Shown here in pieces: positions 1 through 11,335 of a DNA stretch of 64,000 bases. Position 1 is the stretch's first letter; each line of letters opens with the position of its first letter. This DNA comes from Lepidonotus clava. Its lineage: Eukaryota > Annelida > Polychaeta > Phyllodocida > Polynoidae. The stretch covers positions 18,129,629 through 18,193,628 of the forward strand of contig OW387147.1 in assembly GCA_936440205.1 (NCBI GenBank). The letters run 5' to 3'. A model generated the notes under the pieces. It was not told where the DNA came from and made no database searches. It saw only the letters and a program-made list of their open reading frames with translations. The translations under genes and the position numbers were made by a program.

Positions 1-25
1 TTTACTTTTGTATGTATATGTTCAG

Positions 26-192
26 GTAAAGGATTCAAAATAGAATCAAAATCTCTATGGTCCATTTCAAAAGAAAAGGCCAACCGTATAGCCTCCGGTC
101 GTTTGCTCCCACTACCCAGTATCCCCAAACAGGAGTTAACGAAATCTCAGCTTTCACTCATAAACTTGATCTGTTTAGTGAATAGTAGTTGA
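26..192 (+). CDS. Possible last coding exon of an unrecognised gene entering from the left
   Basis: A pyrimidine-rich stretch ending in TTCAG at 21-25 looks like a 3' splice site. If the exon enters with one base of a codon already supplied, 54 further codons stay open until TGA at 190-192. An AATAAA polyadenylation signal follows at 266-271, a normal spacing for a terminal exon. The frame is basic and Ser/Leu/Pro-rich (it includes KEKANRIASGRLLPLPS) and I do not recognise its family. Open length alone is weak evidence; the combination of acceptor, stop and polyadenylation signal is what supports the call. It could be a chance open stretch. Confidence 0.35.
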
Positions 193-271
193 GCATATAA
201 TCTTGCAAATCATTTCATGTGAAGTTTTATATGATTTGAGGCTGAACTTTTGTGTAGATTGGATAAATAAA

Positions 272-2339
272 TCGCCACCTCCATATTATTTGTGGAGTAT
301 GGCCGCCATTGCTAAGTGAACGGCGTGGGACCGCCCTGACCTCTAGCGGATTATTTCATGGGGAATGGAAAATTCCTATGTTGCGAGGTCTTGCTATCGA
401 TTTCACTAGGATTTCGGAGATTCCTTTAAACAGTAGACCATGTTAGGTGTTTCTTGGCACTTTGCAATTACAGTTATTACAATGTCTACCCTGATTTGGA
501 TGAAGAATGGGTGTTGATGTGGATACTCTATCTCTTCAATCATCGACAATGGGATGCCATATTAAACACTATACCTCATTTGATGTTTCAAGTAGACCTG
601 ATTTGCCAAAGTTAGCATGACGTGGTTTGATTTAAGAAATACTATTAATTTGAATGAGATCACCATTCTAATTAACTGCTATCGGCAACCTATATTCGAC
701 AAAGTGAAAGATAGTCAAATGCATGTCAGAGCAAGTTCGTGGCTCCACTTCCCCCGTTTAAACTTTGACAGCAATTCCCCTGATTACTTCGTATTCTACC
801 TTATAAACTGAAGATGACAGTGTCTTTGATTTGGTATATATTGTACTTGGCGAAATTTTAAAAAAAAGTGACTGATTTAGAACAAAAAATAGTACAGGAA
901 CACAGTCATAGCTGAGGGAACCATCCTGACTGATAGACCTGATGTCGTGTCCATGCATGAATGATGTGGTGATACGTATTGCTCTGATACATGGATATAT
1001 AGAACAGGGAATACTGTGTGCTTATTTACTTACTATTATTTGCATTTGTGCTATCGCCTATGGCATATGTGCGACCTGCATTTACACAGGGCACGACAGG
1101 CACAATTTGCACGTGCACATTGCATATTTTTATGATTAGACCTTATCAGAGGATAGAGAGAAGCTAACATTCTTTACATAGGGATACATAGGGGCAGGCA
1201 AATAGCATTGACATCTTGCTAGACTGCCAGTAGAGCATGGACAATACTAGCTTGGAGTATGGGAGTGTAAAGTGCATCTAGAGAGCCTGTCAGCTATTAA
1301 ATCTATTGGCATTTCAAGCAGCATTCCTTCAAATAAAGCCTATTATTATCTGATCGCTTATGATTCAGCCCCATCATTCTTCAGGTTCCCCCTTTTTTAT
1401 GGCTGCAATAGGATCGCAATGGGACTTTCTGGGTCAAGTGACTAGGGCGAGGAAAAATGAATCTGCAGACAGTCTGGGAAGAGGAACGTGGTGTAAACAG
1501 TGTGCTCCAAGATGGCCGCCACTGGCGTGCCGCCACCGACACACAGACAGGTCTCCTTGCTCGGCATTAACATAAATTTGAATGCGAGGCTGGGCGGGCG
1601 ATCTGCGTGACGGGTAAGGCCACGCCCACTTCTGCTGAGGCCAGAATGATTAATGAGGTGACCTCATTGACTCACAATGGCCGCCGTGTGTTGGGGCCAG
1701 CGTCAGGCGAAGATATATGACAGAAGGGACTGGATGACGTTGATAAATGGGGGCCACAACTCCCCCTACGGTTAGCCCTGCTGGCTGAAAAGGTGTAGGG
1801 GGTGTTTGATGGCCCAAAACAGATTACGTCGACACTGTGTCGCCTTTCACTCCACAGACCCCCATATATTTCCCAATGTCAGTCGGTGTAGTAATTAGCT
1901 TTAGATGACCCTGTTCATTGAATGGCCATGTTTTGTTGGAATACACATTAGATACTGGATTTAGATAAAGGGTGTAAGTATTGGTTTAGTGGTTATAACT
2001 GGCAGATGTACGTTATGTAAATAAGGACGTGCAATTATTTGGTATATTGAAGGTAATATTGAATGCCCAGATATGAATAAAAGTCACTCCAAAACACATA
2101 ATTCAACTATACAATGGACAAAGGTGCTGTAAACCTATACCCTAATGTCAACATGATGTTACCAAGTAAGAGCTATAGTTTTCGGGGTATCAAGTGACGC
2201 TGGGGCAATGTGGGCTCACTTTTCCCACACACTGCTGGCTTTGGGGAATAGTCATAAAAAAACACAGCGGCCCAGTACTGAGCGTCGTATCACTTTACTG
2301 TCAGCGAGAGGGTGAGTGTTTTTCTTTGTTCCTGTCATG
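272..2339. other. Noncoding stretch, no gene recognised
   Basis: Mostly AT-rich sequence with no open frame resembling a known protein and no matched splice sites. The part from about 1490 to 1760 is CpG-richer and contains recognisable transcription-factor words, listed separately. The short open frames at 617-811, 942-1139 and 1360-1575 have no recognisable content. Confidence 0.5.
1647..1674. promoter_or_regulatory. Candidate enhancer core: PBX/HOX-like and AP-1-like words around an inverted repeat
   Basis: Within 28 bp lie TGATTAAT (1647-1654, the PBX/HOX consensus), an inverted repeat AATGAGGT-G-ACCTCATT (1652-1668) and TGACTCA (1668-1674, the AP-1 consensus). The motifs are visible in the sequence; that they act as an enhancer is inference. 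Nearby CpG-rich sequence makes a regulatory role plausible. Confidence 0.2.
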
Positions 2340-2780
2340 GGGGTAGGCGTTGCGTGACGTCGCGCATGGGTCTGCCACTGCCAGGCAAGGACCGGGTGGG
2401 AGGGGGATTTGGATGGGTGGGTGGGCGGTGACTGAGTTACATTACAGTGGGAGGGTGGAGAGTGGGGATTGTGGGGGTAGTAATGGAGGGGCAGGAGTAG
2501 AGGCCCAAGCCGTTCATTTCCGACGCGGATGAAGGCAGAGCCGGCCTGATTACGCGCCGCCTCCGGCGGGGGTTGTGGAGGGGCCGCGCGGGGGCCGTCC
2601 GCGCCGCGCCCGCCCGCAGTTACGGCCGCTGTGGCCGTTGATTGGCCCCAGCTGACGGCCACCTGGGTCCCGGCGACCCCCTTCCGACCGGCCGCAGCCC
2701 CCACCCCGACCGCCGGGCACAGGCCGCCCGCGCCTTCCTCTGATCCCGCGCAAAATTAAACCGGAAGAAAATGTCGTCTG
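2340..2780. promoter_or_regulatory. GC-rich, CpG-rich island, possible promoter
   Basis: This block is very GC-rich, peaking at about 2560-2750, in AT-rich surroundings. It contains an inverted CCAAT word (GATTGGCC near 2640) and an ETS-type ACCGGAAG near 2759, both common in CpG-island promoters. Open frames cross it on both strands, but they are low-complexity Arg/Gly/Pro translations of GC-rich DNA and I do not treat them as genes. No coding exon could be tied to it. Confidence 0.3.
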
Positions 2781-4109
2781 CTCATTGCCGCCATGACTCA
2801 TTGTATGCACTCATCATTTTTAAGGAAGCACTTTGGTGCCGATAATGATGACTGTAGGGACAATGATTCATATGGCAGTATTACGCTATTTTATTATTCA
2901 TAGCAAATTGTGGGTATATCCCTGTCTGAAAATTAATTGGGAATGATCGGTGTCTGCCCAATAGATAAGCACAATACGTAATAGATCCACAAAGCAAGCT
3001 ACAATACTCTATCGCAGCCTGATACCTCTCAGGGACTAATGCAAATATAATTTACAAATCCAAACACCGAATACTGTTGTAAAACTGCAATAAGGGTAAT
3101 TCTTCTTAATGTTTGAAACCAACTGTTAAACCTTAATTTGGTTGTTGATCGACTGAAGTTGGCTCTTGCCACTGGAAACGGCAAAGGTAATCCTTGGCAA
3201 GGAATTGATGAGATCCAACCCCCTGATCCAACCCCTAAGCTTCTGATAAACGAAACATGAATCACCTGTATATTGGTATTTTCCATGCATCCAGTTTTCT
3301 GAATATCCTTATGTGGGACAAATCTATTCACATCCGATACAACATCACTTCAACCGATAGTCCTCCCCCTACCATAATTCGCCTATTTTCCGTCACTGCC
3401 ATCTTGCTAGCAAGTCTGCAAGAGCAGTACATTTTTTTCTAAAAAAGGAGAATTGGATTAAACAGGAACAAAAAAGCAAAGGACTCTCTCCCGCTTTCAA
3501 ACCCCTTCACCAGCGCACATATATCTTACAATAGGCCAGTCTAGAGTATGGAATGTTTATGAGGAAAATAATAGTTCCATCGATTTATGCAGTCTATAGA
3601 CTTTGGATCAGGCATGTTCCGTGCACCTTATTTCCGGCTTGGTTCACAACGTAGAAAAGTGTGCAGTTACTATTTTTTTTTAAGTTCGACGCCCCTAGTG
3701 TACTGTCGCTCATTTGCAGACAAAAATCCCCTATACATAATCGGATTTAATGATAAGAGCCATGGCAGGGGCACCTATTGGTATATTTACCTTTGCTCTC
3801 CCAATGCCATGGATTTTAGTACACTACTGCGGAATTATAAAGTAAAATATATCGCAAGATACTTCCCGATAGTCTAGGAATTCATGACCCAATACCATCT
3901 CAAATCTGTAGCATATATCGCCCAATTCACAATTATAGTTCTGTATAAACATGCAAACCTATATAATTATAGTGACTTCCTGTTACTCCTTTTACATAAG
4001 CTGATAAGGAATCAAACAATTGCTTTGCTAATGTTGTTAATGTTATTAACTGTTCCTTATCATTATTTTGTCCCGTGTTGTTCACAAACCTATATGTCCC
4101 TCCCATTTC
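2781..4109. other. Noncoding stretch, nothing recognised
   Basis: AT-rich sequence with no recognisable protein, RNA gene or repeat. Short open frames near 3029-3331 and 3587-3877 look random. Confidence 0.45.
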
Positions 4110-4640
4110 TTCTAGTTCAACCAACAACGCCCAAATACACACCCCGACGATCCCAAGAGGGAAACCGTGGGATCCGCACATAGTAAGATACCAAACATCC
4201 TGAGAAAGAATGAGGAAAAAAGGGGGAAATCAGGGGTCGTCGTTGGCGTGTTTTTGTTCGGCGTCCCTACTCCGGCGGTGGGCCCCAGTGAAGCGGCCTC
4301 GGGTTTCCCTGGTACCCGGTGCAACGGCCTTATCTCTCATGTGTGGTTTATCAGTCAGCCGACAGGGGTCGCGCCGGGGGTCAAACACTTCCTGTCAGGG
4401 GACGCTACCAGCCCGGCGTCCCGACTGACACATGATCAGGGCCGACGTCTGGGTGGGGGGTTGAGGGGGGACAGTAGGGCGCGTCTGTTTTGGTGTGTTT
4501 CTAGGCTGGAAACGCTGGTAATAGTAACGAAACTGGGGGTTGTCTTCTAGCCCCCTCTCCCTCCTGGGGCTGCGTGCAAGCCTAGGGAGCATGGGAAAAC
4601 ACCTTGGAGAAGAGTCTGGTACACAAGACCTTATGATTGT
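4110..4640. promoter_or_regulatory. Second GC-rich island
   Basis: A GC-rich block with a RUNX-like TGTGGTTT word near 4340 and several CpG runs. The open frames through it have no recognisable domain. It may be a promoter, an enhancer or an old repeat; nothing in the sequence decides. Confidence 0.2.
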
Positions 4641-5039
4641 TTGTCTCAAGTGCAATTTGTGGCCCGCCTGCATGAGCGAAATGGCTGTGAACCATGCATG
4701 CAAGTTTATCCTATAAAATTGAAAATGTCCCATTTTGCTTGACCAGTTTTGGCGTATGTCGTCTAAAGGGAAAATATGAACACTTCTCATTTTCCTGCAT
4801 GACGTTTTCTCCAGACAAGTAATATCCCTCCTACCACATACTTACTTTTGGAATCATTAGCTATGCTCTTACAGATATATAGATGTGCTGTTCCACTTTT
4901 AGCTAATTGTGTCCACAAATATGGGGTATTTATGGTTGGGGGAGGGTGGAGCCAAGAAGCCATAAACCAATATTTGGCACCCTTTACATTGCATGCTTCC
5001 CCCTATAGATGTTCTTGCAGAGTTTGCTCAAATCATAAG

Positions 5040-5500
5040 CCGCTGGGAAATGACTTGTGGATGGTGTTGTGGGTGGGAGTACTGCAGTACTGGTGGGTTT
5101 TTGGGCCCTGGGACGCCGACGGAAAGCCTAGCCCTATCTGCCCCCTCCCACCCCTCCCATCCGTCGCCAGGGTTTCCAGCCCTGCATGGCCGCGCATGCG
5201 TGCTGGGGCAGCAGCGTGCCCGGACGGGCCTGGAGGACGCTGTTTGTGACTTGCATTGAAAGGGTTCGGCGGCTGTGCCGGTGGCGCCACCTACACTGAA
5301 ATATGGGCAACTGGTGGGGGCGTTCAGTCGCCGAGAACAAAGAGAGGTTGGGACATTGGGACCGGGGTGAAGGGTTGGGATGGGAAGGGGGAAGGGTAGT
5401 GTTTGGGGGGTGACGTTTGTGGTGGGCAGTGTGGTAGTCAGGGGGTGTGGGAGTTGGGATGGGGGGCGGGGTGGAGGAGATAACAAAGAACAGGACAGAG
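5040..5500. promoter_or_regulatory. Third GC-rich, G-strand-biased island
   Basis: A GC-rich block whose second half (about 5340-5480) is strongly G-rich on the plus strand, with many GGG runs that could form G-quadruplexes. Long open frames on the minus strand are Pro/Ser/Thr-rich readings of this bias and are not called as genes. Confidence 0.2.
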
Positions 5501-6059
5501 GCCAGCCATTGACCATTGTATTACTGATAGAATTTGGTTTCTAAAGGCTCCTGATTAGACTGATCAATGAATCTGTGTAGATGAACAGTTTAACAGTAAT
5601 AATCATATTCCAGGATATGAGTTTGTGTTAGACCTATATTATATCTCTTTAACTGAAAAAGAAGAATTACCTATTTCAAATTTCTCAAAAACACTAACTA
5701 CAAAAGAATGTAATTGATACCCTAAAATATATCCTCTGAAACATACATATCTATAGTCTTCAGCAACATGAGGCTTTAATTGCATCCAATTCAGGTCAAA
5801 CGAATAGTGACCATTCCGTCTATTCTAGAATTACTCCTATCTTTTTGAAAGGCAGTACATCTCGTTTAACATTGCTGCAGTGCAATCCTTTCTTTTATTA
5901 CGCGCTAGTAATCAGTAAATCCCCCAACCCATGGAACTGTGCATGTAACGAATCCCATGGGTGCAAGTACAAGTATTGCCTTTTCAGCTGGGACCTTCAT
6001 GCATTTTATCCATGAGGTTGTTGTCAACTCCACATAGACTTGATCGCCTGATGGAGGCA
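5501..6059. other. Noncoding stretch, nothing recognised
   Basis: AT-rich, no gene or repeat recognised. Confidence 0.4.
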
Positions 6060-6213
6060 TTCCATTAAGTATGTACGCACCAAGGAGGGGTGGGGGGGTC
6101 TAAAAATTTTGAAAATTTGCGTACATAACTGTACAAATCCAATGCGTATTTTTGCCAAAGGGGGGGTGGGGGGGTCTAAAATATTTGAAAATTTGCGTAC
6201 GTACTAAATGGAA
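6060..6213. mobile_element. Short inverted-repeat (MITE-like) element with two G-run units
   Basis: The ends form a 19-bp inverted repeat (6060-6078 and 6195-6213, 17 of 19 positions paired). The interior holds two copies of a G-run followed by TCTAAAA and TTTGAAAATTTGCGTAC, so the element looks internally duplicated. There is no coding capacity. The non-autonomous DNA transposon call rests on the inverted ends. Confidence 0.55.
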
Positions 6214-6635
6214 GGCCCCATGGTGAATGACACATTCCCGTTGGAGTGACGAATGTCATGCACCATCACCACTGCTGAGTCATTCGTCGATTTTGTGTGA
6301 CGCTTGAAAGACTTCTGGTTTTGATCGAAATATAATTCTGACATTGGTGTACAGAAATTGTAGACGGTTTCTGTTCGGTCTCGGTGAGCATTGCAACCTC
6401 TGAGTAAACATGTGTGAGGCATTCGTTAAGCTATATATATGCAGATTTTCAAAATTAATGGATCCATTATATTGTGATTACTATTGGATTCATGCGGCGA
6501 TTCATATCAACGAGGGGGAAGGCATATATGTAAAAGATGCCACCAGCCCTCTATAGGACAGAGAATTTTACATCAGAAAAAATATTTTGGGCCAAAAATA
6601 GATTGGAGGCGTGTTTAGAGCTGTAAAAACACACT

Positions 6636-6700
6636 ATGTGTGTGTCTCTGTATCTCTGTGTGTGCGTGTCTCTGTGTCTCTGTGTATGTGTGCCTAAGAA
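6636..6700 (+). repeat. TG/TCTCTG simple repeat
   Basis: Imperfect tandem TGTG and TCTCTG units. The open frames in it are products of the repeat. Confidence 0.8.
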
Positions 6701-6818
6701 GTCCTTTTCATATGACTGGATTTTCGTTATCATTAATTTTACACTTCTGATTTCCAGTTTTGCTATAATACCAATTGCTTTGCACTGTAAACGCGCAATT
6801 ATAACTCGATTTTCCTAA

Positions 6819-8394
6819 CGATATATAGGTCTAGGCTACTACAGTTAACTGAGTTGTATTTATGTTTTATCATCAGAATTTCCAGCCGGTTCGAATGTCA
6901 TATGCATGGGCAACAAATGTAAATTGTCCATTTTCTCTTTGTTTGTAGCCTATGTATTATTTTGTCGCGTCGATAAAAATTCAAATATTCTCAGCATTCA
7001 TTTTATCATCCTCCGAAATTGTCCAGGACTATATTATTATATAGACAATCAAATTTAACGGTGAACCTAGGATGGACCGAGCATTAAGCAGTTACTGGAT
7101 GACAATAGTCGAGATATATTACTCGTATATAGTATAACATCTAGAGGGTTTGTATACATGTCTGCCAAGCCATTGTTTGTGATGACTTGTCCCTCATTGG
7201 TCGATTATCAATAACTGTTGTTGCCCCGAATAAAAATACAAAATCCACTGAAAATCGTCATGTGAGAGATTGTTCTCTCAAATGAATTTTTTCACACTCG
7301 TGTGAATGATAAACAAAAAAAGTATCAGATTGTAAGGAAATGCGTTTCATGTAGGCCAATATAATGTATCAAAATATTATACAGCCTCCACAAAGTGAAC
7401 AATATCTAATAAGAATCCGTGTCATCACAAATAAGGAAAGCTTTAGATGTGCGCAAACGCAATGGTTGAATTAAATGTCAATGCGTCAACTTTACATTTT
7501 ACCTATATTTGCAGCTAATTCAGAAACGAAAGTGTTATTCCCGAAAATATCTGCGGCTAGTTGACTCAGTGCAGACACGCTTCAATATAATTATGACGGA
7601 AGAAAGTCATAGGACTCGATTTTGTGTTTTAAATTGTTTGTTTGATCCTACCTTTTGGTTCCATGCCCATTTCACTTTCAAATGTGTTTTATATCCTCAT
7701 TCTATATCATACACAAATCAGGAGACATGTATTTTCCACAAAACAACTGCGCAAAATACACCTTTACGGCTAATATGGAAGCTTTATTTATTTTCGAGTT
7801 GCATTTTCTTTACACTCAAATTATTTTTTGTCTTATTCATTAACAAAGTTTATAAAAGTAAGACCTCTATTATCGGATTTTGAAACATCTATTACATGTA
7901 CTCCCTAACGTAAAACGTTAGTTGCACTAACATTAGTTTACTGTAGTCTAGAAACGCGAAAAATCGCGAATCAGTCATGTCTTTGTTCTTGAATGCAATC
8001 GTAGTGATGCACTACCGCCGCCAGTGGCAGTTGGTAGAACTAGGACCGACGTTGAAACAAAGGAACAAAGACCAACTGTCCGGTTCTGGGTTCTCACAGG
8101 GCCGTAACTAGGTGGGGTGGCGGGGGTGGCGAGCCGTCCGAGATTAACTTAGATTATAGTACTTATTTTTACACGAAAATTAATGGCAGGCATAAGAAAA
8201 AATAAGGTAATTTCCGATGCAAACTCTGGGCTTCTCGGAATGTAATTTTTAAGCAGCATGCTTAGAACAGCATTATAGTCATATACCCATTAAATGAGAA
8301 ATATGCCAGATAGACAAGAAATGAATTTTGTTTGCAAGCCGATAACATGCCCTGTTTTTCTAATGGTATCCTCCCCCACCACCACCAACCCTTG
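6819..8394. other. Noncoding stretch, nothing firm
   Basis: No gene recognised. GGGCCGTAACTAGG near 8100 resembles one end of a dispersed short repeat, but I could not find a matching second end. The open frames at 7509-7883 are AT-rich and look random. Confidence 0.4.
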
Positions 8395-8471
8395 CAGGGG
8401 GCGTACCCAGCCCTAAAATCTGAGGGGGTTCCAGACATCCTCGGGCCCACCCCCACCCGGGTACGCCACTG
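8395..8471. mobile_element. 77-bp CAG...CTG inverted-repeat element
   Basis: It begins CAGGGGGCGTACCCAG and ends CCCGGGTACGCCACTG, whose reverse complement is CAGTGGCGTACCCGGG, so the two ends are imperfect inverted repeats. The middle is C-rich. It is one of several CAG...CTG elements in this half of the window. The hAT-like assignment is inference from the CAG end. Confidence 0.5.
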
Positions 8472-8770
8472 CCTTGGAAATCCTAAATCCGACAATGCAT
8501 CCCAGCAGATGAGCAGTTGAAGGGTTCATATTTTGATTGGTCCATCTAACTTAATTCTATACAATAATAGTGTCTCATTTTCGTGAACGTTTAGGGTGAC
8601 GCCTAATATTTAGAGATGGGTGACATCAGCATAATGTTAACGAACTAACCGTGGTCAAATTTCGATAAAACTACTGCGTGGCTGGAAACGTGATGGAATC
8701 CATTTCCTCCCATTGAAGTAAATGCAATGGGGCCGATAACATTCCCTTTCGTCATCCGCAGTGCACAACT

Positions 8771-8932
8771 GCAGTGGCGGATTTCGGGGGGGGGGGGGGG
8801 GGGGGCTCTTTTAGTGTCTAAATTTCGAATTTTTTAATGTAAAATTAATGAAAAATATAGGGATGCACCCCCCCCCCCTCCCCTTTCTAATAGCACGCAC
8901 CCATCTTTTCAAGAAGTTGGATTCGCCACCGC
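8771..8932. mobile_element. GGCGGAT-type inverted-repeat element with G and C homopolymers
   Basis: The left end GCAGTGGCGGAT pairs with the right end ATTCGCCACCGC. Just inside lie a G run of about 19 and, further right, a C run, so a transcript could fold into a long hairpin. No coding capacity. Confidence 0.55.
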
Positions 8933-9030
8933 ATGGTGCATGATTCCCGACCATTATTTCCAAAGGAACGAAGAATCCTTTTGTAATCACGATTGCATAA
9001 ATTGGAAACTTTATAGATATTGTTATTGTT

Positions 9031-9189
9031 CAGGGACGGATTTAAAGGGGACACTTGAGCCACGCCCCCCCCCCCCCCCGCCCCTCCTTTCTTGTTTGTG
9101 ACAAAATTAGATCTTTCATTTTAATATAAAATTCTAGCCCTCGAGTGGGGCGTAGATTGTTACAGTCTCCTTTTTTCACTCCGTCCCTG
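9031..9189. mobile_element. CAGGGACGG inverted-repeat element with C run
   Basis: CAGGGACGG at the left is matched by CCGTCCCTG at the right as a perfect 9-bp inverted repeat. A long C run lies near the left end. Non-autonomous element, same general design as its neighbours. Confidence 0.55.
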
Positions 9190-9421
9190 TGCCTTCAAAT
9201 TATGTAAAAAGCGATGGATGTGTCACTGTGTGGGGTTAAACCTGTTTAAGCCTACGCATTCTTTTTTTTCTTTTTTTTTTCTTTTTCAAAACAAAACATT
9301 TTCCATCGGCACGCTGAGCTAAAGAAAAACGCAGTGACAATTTGTTTTTTGCTTTATTATTATTTTGGTCCCATAAGCGATCGAATTTCTATAAATTACA
9401 AAGAAAATTAGTTGATTTGAT

Positions 9422-9449
9422 TAGATCTAGGCCTATAGGCCTAGATCTA
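9422..9449. repeat. Perfect 28-bp palindrome
   Basis: A perfect palindrome built from nested AGATCT, AGGCCT and a central TATA. It lies in a stretch (about 9420-10450) that is rich in these two 6-bp palindromes and otherwise holds no recognised gene. Confidence 0.9.
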
Positions 9450-10578
9450 GTTATTTGGATAAGCATCACACTGAAATGGGGAAAAAAACGTTTTAATCGT
9501 TCATGTGTTTCAATTGAACTGTTTTTAATGTCAGTGTTAATAGACCTTTAAATCCAATTAGCCTAATGTGGACATTTCAGAAATATCTTAGACTATTTCA
9601 GGTAGGCCCTATTGCTAATAACATTGTCCTGTTACATATGGATACCAATAGGCCTACCCGTGCTGGGTTTCTCTTTTCAGTGGACTAACCTATGCCGCCA
9701 GTTTAATTTTAAGGGCAGGTAGGTCTGTAGATCTATTGGGCCTACATTTTTTAAACAAGTTTTCGGCAATGGTGACAGTTTCTGGGATTTCCAGCCTTAG
9801 GAATATGCATATTTATTGCTCTAGAGCTTGTATTTACCCTAAGAATCATGAAAATAAGATCAATAAGCCTAATTTATGCCCAAAATGAAATTTTCTATAG
9901 TTTTCATTAACGGTGAAAAATTCAATTTTTTTTGCATACGGTTGCCATGGTAACCGGAATGTTGATGGAATGGCCAAACCAGCCAATGCTACCCCTATGT
10001 AAATAATGGTATTATAACAGTGTGATAAGCACAATTTTATTATAGAAATAAAGATATTATGACACACTGAACCCAACGACATTTTTGCAGACTGGTTTGA
10101 TTTTTAATTGCAGCAAATCGACATGTTTCAACCCATTAGGGCCCTCATCAGATTTTTACTAGCCTTTAGATCTAGGTATCTTGGAGATCTAGAGTTTCAG
10201 GGACTTAGGCCTATAGGCTAACAGATATTCATGGGGTTAACTAATGGATAGGGCTTAAGAAAAAGAATAGAGTTTCTAGCTTAGGCCTAATTGGTCAATA
10301 GGCCTATCTTGATTTTCTATCATTTTATTCATTTTTTGTACCAAGGATTTGGGGATTTTTTCGAATTATTTTATACCATTGAACTCATCTTGAGTCAAAC
10401 TTTCCAACAGTTTAAGTAATGGCATAGATAGTGTAGATCTATATGCCCATGGCATGAGTATTGAATGAACATGGCACTTTTTTGGGCTCGGGCTACTCAA
10501 ATATCAAATTTACAGAAAATGAAATGTTTTTCCATGAATAACTTGCCATAATTTGGCCCCTTACGACACAGTCACGCC
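9450..10578. other. Noncoding stretch rich in AGGCCT and AGATCT words
   Basis: No gene recognised. AGGCCTA and AGATCTA words recur many times, which looks like a genome-wide compositional habit of this species rather than one element. Confidence 0.4.
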
Positions 10579-10950
10579 ATCTACCGTTTAGCCTGGTCGC
10601 CGGCCCACTCGCGGGAGGGCGAGTATTGGGCCAGGCACGGAGGTCTTGATTCCGCGCGGACAGCGCGCGGCGTTATCTACCGGAGCGCCCCGCGTCGCTC
10701 TGAATCGAGTGAGCGGTGACAGAGTGGCGTTCTCTACCAGAGCACCCCGCGTCGCGTGAAATCGAGTGAGCCGGGACAGAGTGCCCGAATTAGTGTGCGA
10801 TTGCATGCGCACACACCGTTACGACGCGAAAAGCGTGTGCTCTTGCATGCGCCGACGCCGTTGCAACAATTACACCATACCGGGGCCTCTATGCGTCATC
10901 AGACTATCGGAAAGCATTTGGCCTCGGGAACCAGGGTATCTACCGTTTAG
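10579..10950. mobile_element. 346-bp GC-rich insert flanked by 13-bp direct repeats
   Basis: ATCTACCGTTTAG occurs at 10579-10591 and again at 10938-10950, as expected of a target-site duplication. The insert (10592-10937) begins CCTGGT and ends ACCAGG plus GT, a short inverted repeat. Inside are two tandem units of about 57 bp (from about 10673) and two looser units built on TTGCATGCG. No tRNA-like promoter boxes or coding frame were recognised. It sits about 390 bp upstream of the MINDY3 start codon. Confidence 0.6.
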
Positions 10951-11019
10951 AAACAGTTTGATGTTACGTCGTACACCCGCTAGCTGGCAGCACCTGTACT
11001 ATTTTAGTGTGTTGTTTTA

Positions 11020-11035
11020 ACGACAGATGGCAGTA
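11020..11035 (+). promoter_or_regulatory. CTCF-like motif upstream of MINDY3
   Basis: ACGACAGATGGCAGTA agrees with the CTCF consensus core CCASYAGRKGGCRSYV at 13 of 16 positions by hand. A match of this quality can arise by chance; the interest is that similar matches recur at the other host promoters. Confidence 0.25.
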
Positions 11036-11271
11036 TACAAGACAATAATCAAATTCTTTTTTCCTTTTGAATGATATTTGCTAAAGATATTCAAAAAGCA
11101 ATACAAAAAACTCCTATCTACCAAATAATTTAGCTGTTTGGTTTATTTTTTTGCATTTTCGGCAACGCTCTCATAGCATATGTTCTGCCTCTTTGTTTGA
11201 GTATGCGCTAGGGGAAATCTGCTTGGAGAAGAACACGAACTCTCGTCTCGGCGAGAATCTCGCGGTCCAAC

Positions 11272-11310
11272 ATGGCGGCATCATTCGAAGTGAGCAAGGC
11301 AAAACACTAA
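11272..11310 (+). CDS. Upstream ORF in the MINDY3 5' UTR (12 codons)
   Basis: ATG at 11272 opens 12 codons (MAASFEVSKAKH) ending in TAA at 11308-11310, 25 bp before the main start at 11336. The uORF start lies in AACATGGCGGC, which also fits the YY1 motif that often marks transcription starts of housekeeping genes. If transcription begins downstream of 11272 the uORF would not exist in the mRNA; if upstream, it may reduce translation of MINDY3. Confidence 0.35.
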   Translation: MAASFEVSKAKH

Positions 11311-11335
11311 CATCGGTAGCTATTTTACATGGAAT

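Noticed and set aside
2252-2810. Open frames on both strands through the GC island
   Set aside because: Low-complexity Arg/Gly/Pro translations of GC-rich DNA, open in several frames at once, with no domain or splice context.
4167-4790. Frames of 127 and 131 codons on opposite strands
   Set aside because: They overlap each other in GC-rich DNA and show no family resemblance.
5028-5516. 162-codon minus-strand frame
   Set aside because: Pro/Ser/Thr-rich reading of a G-biased strand; several overlapping frames are equally open.
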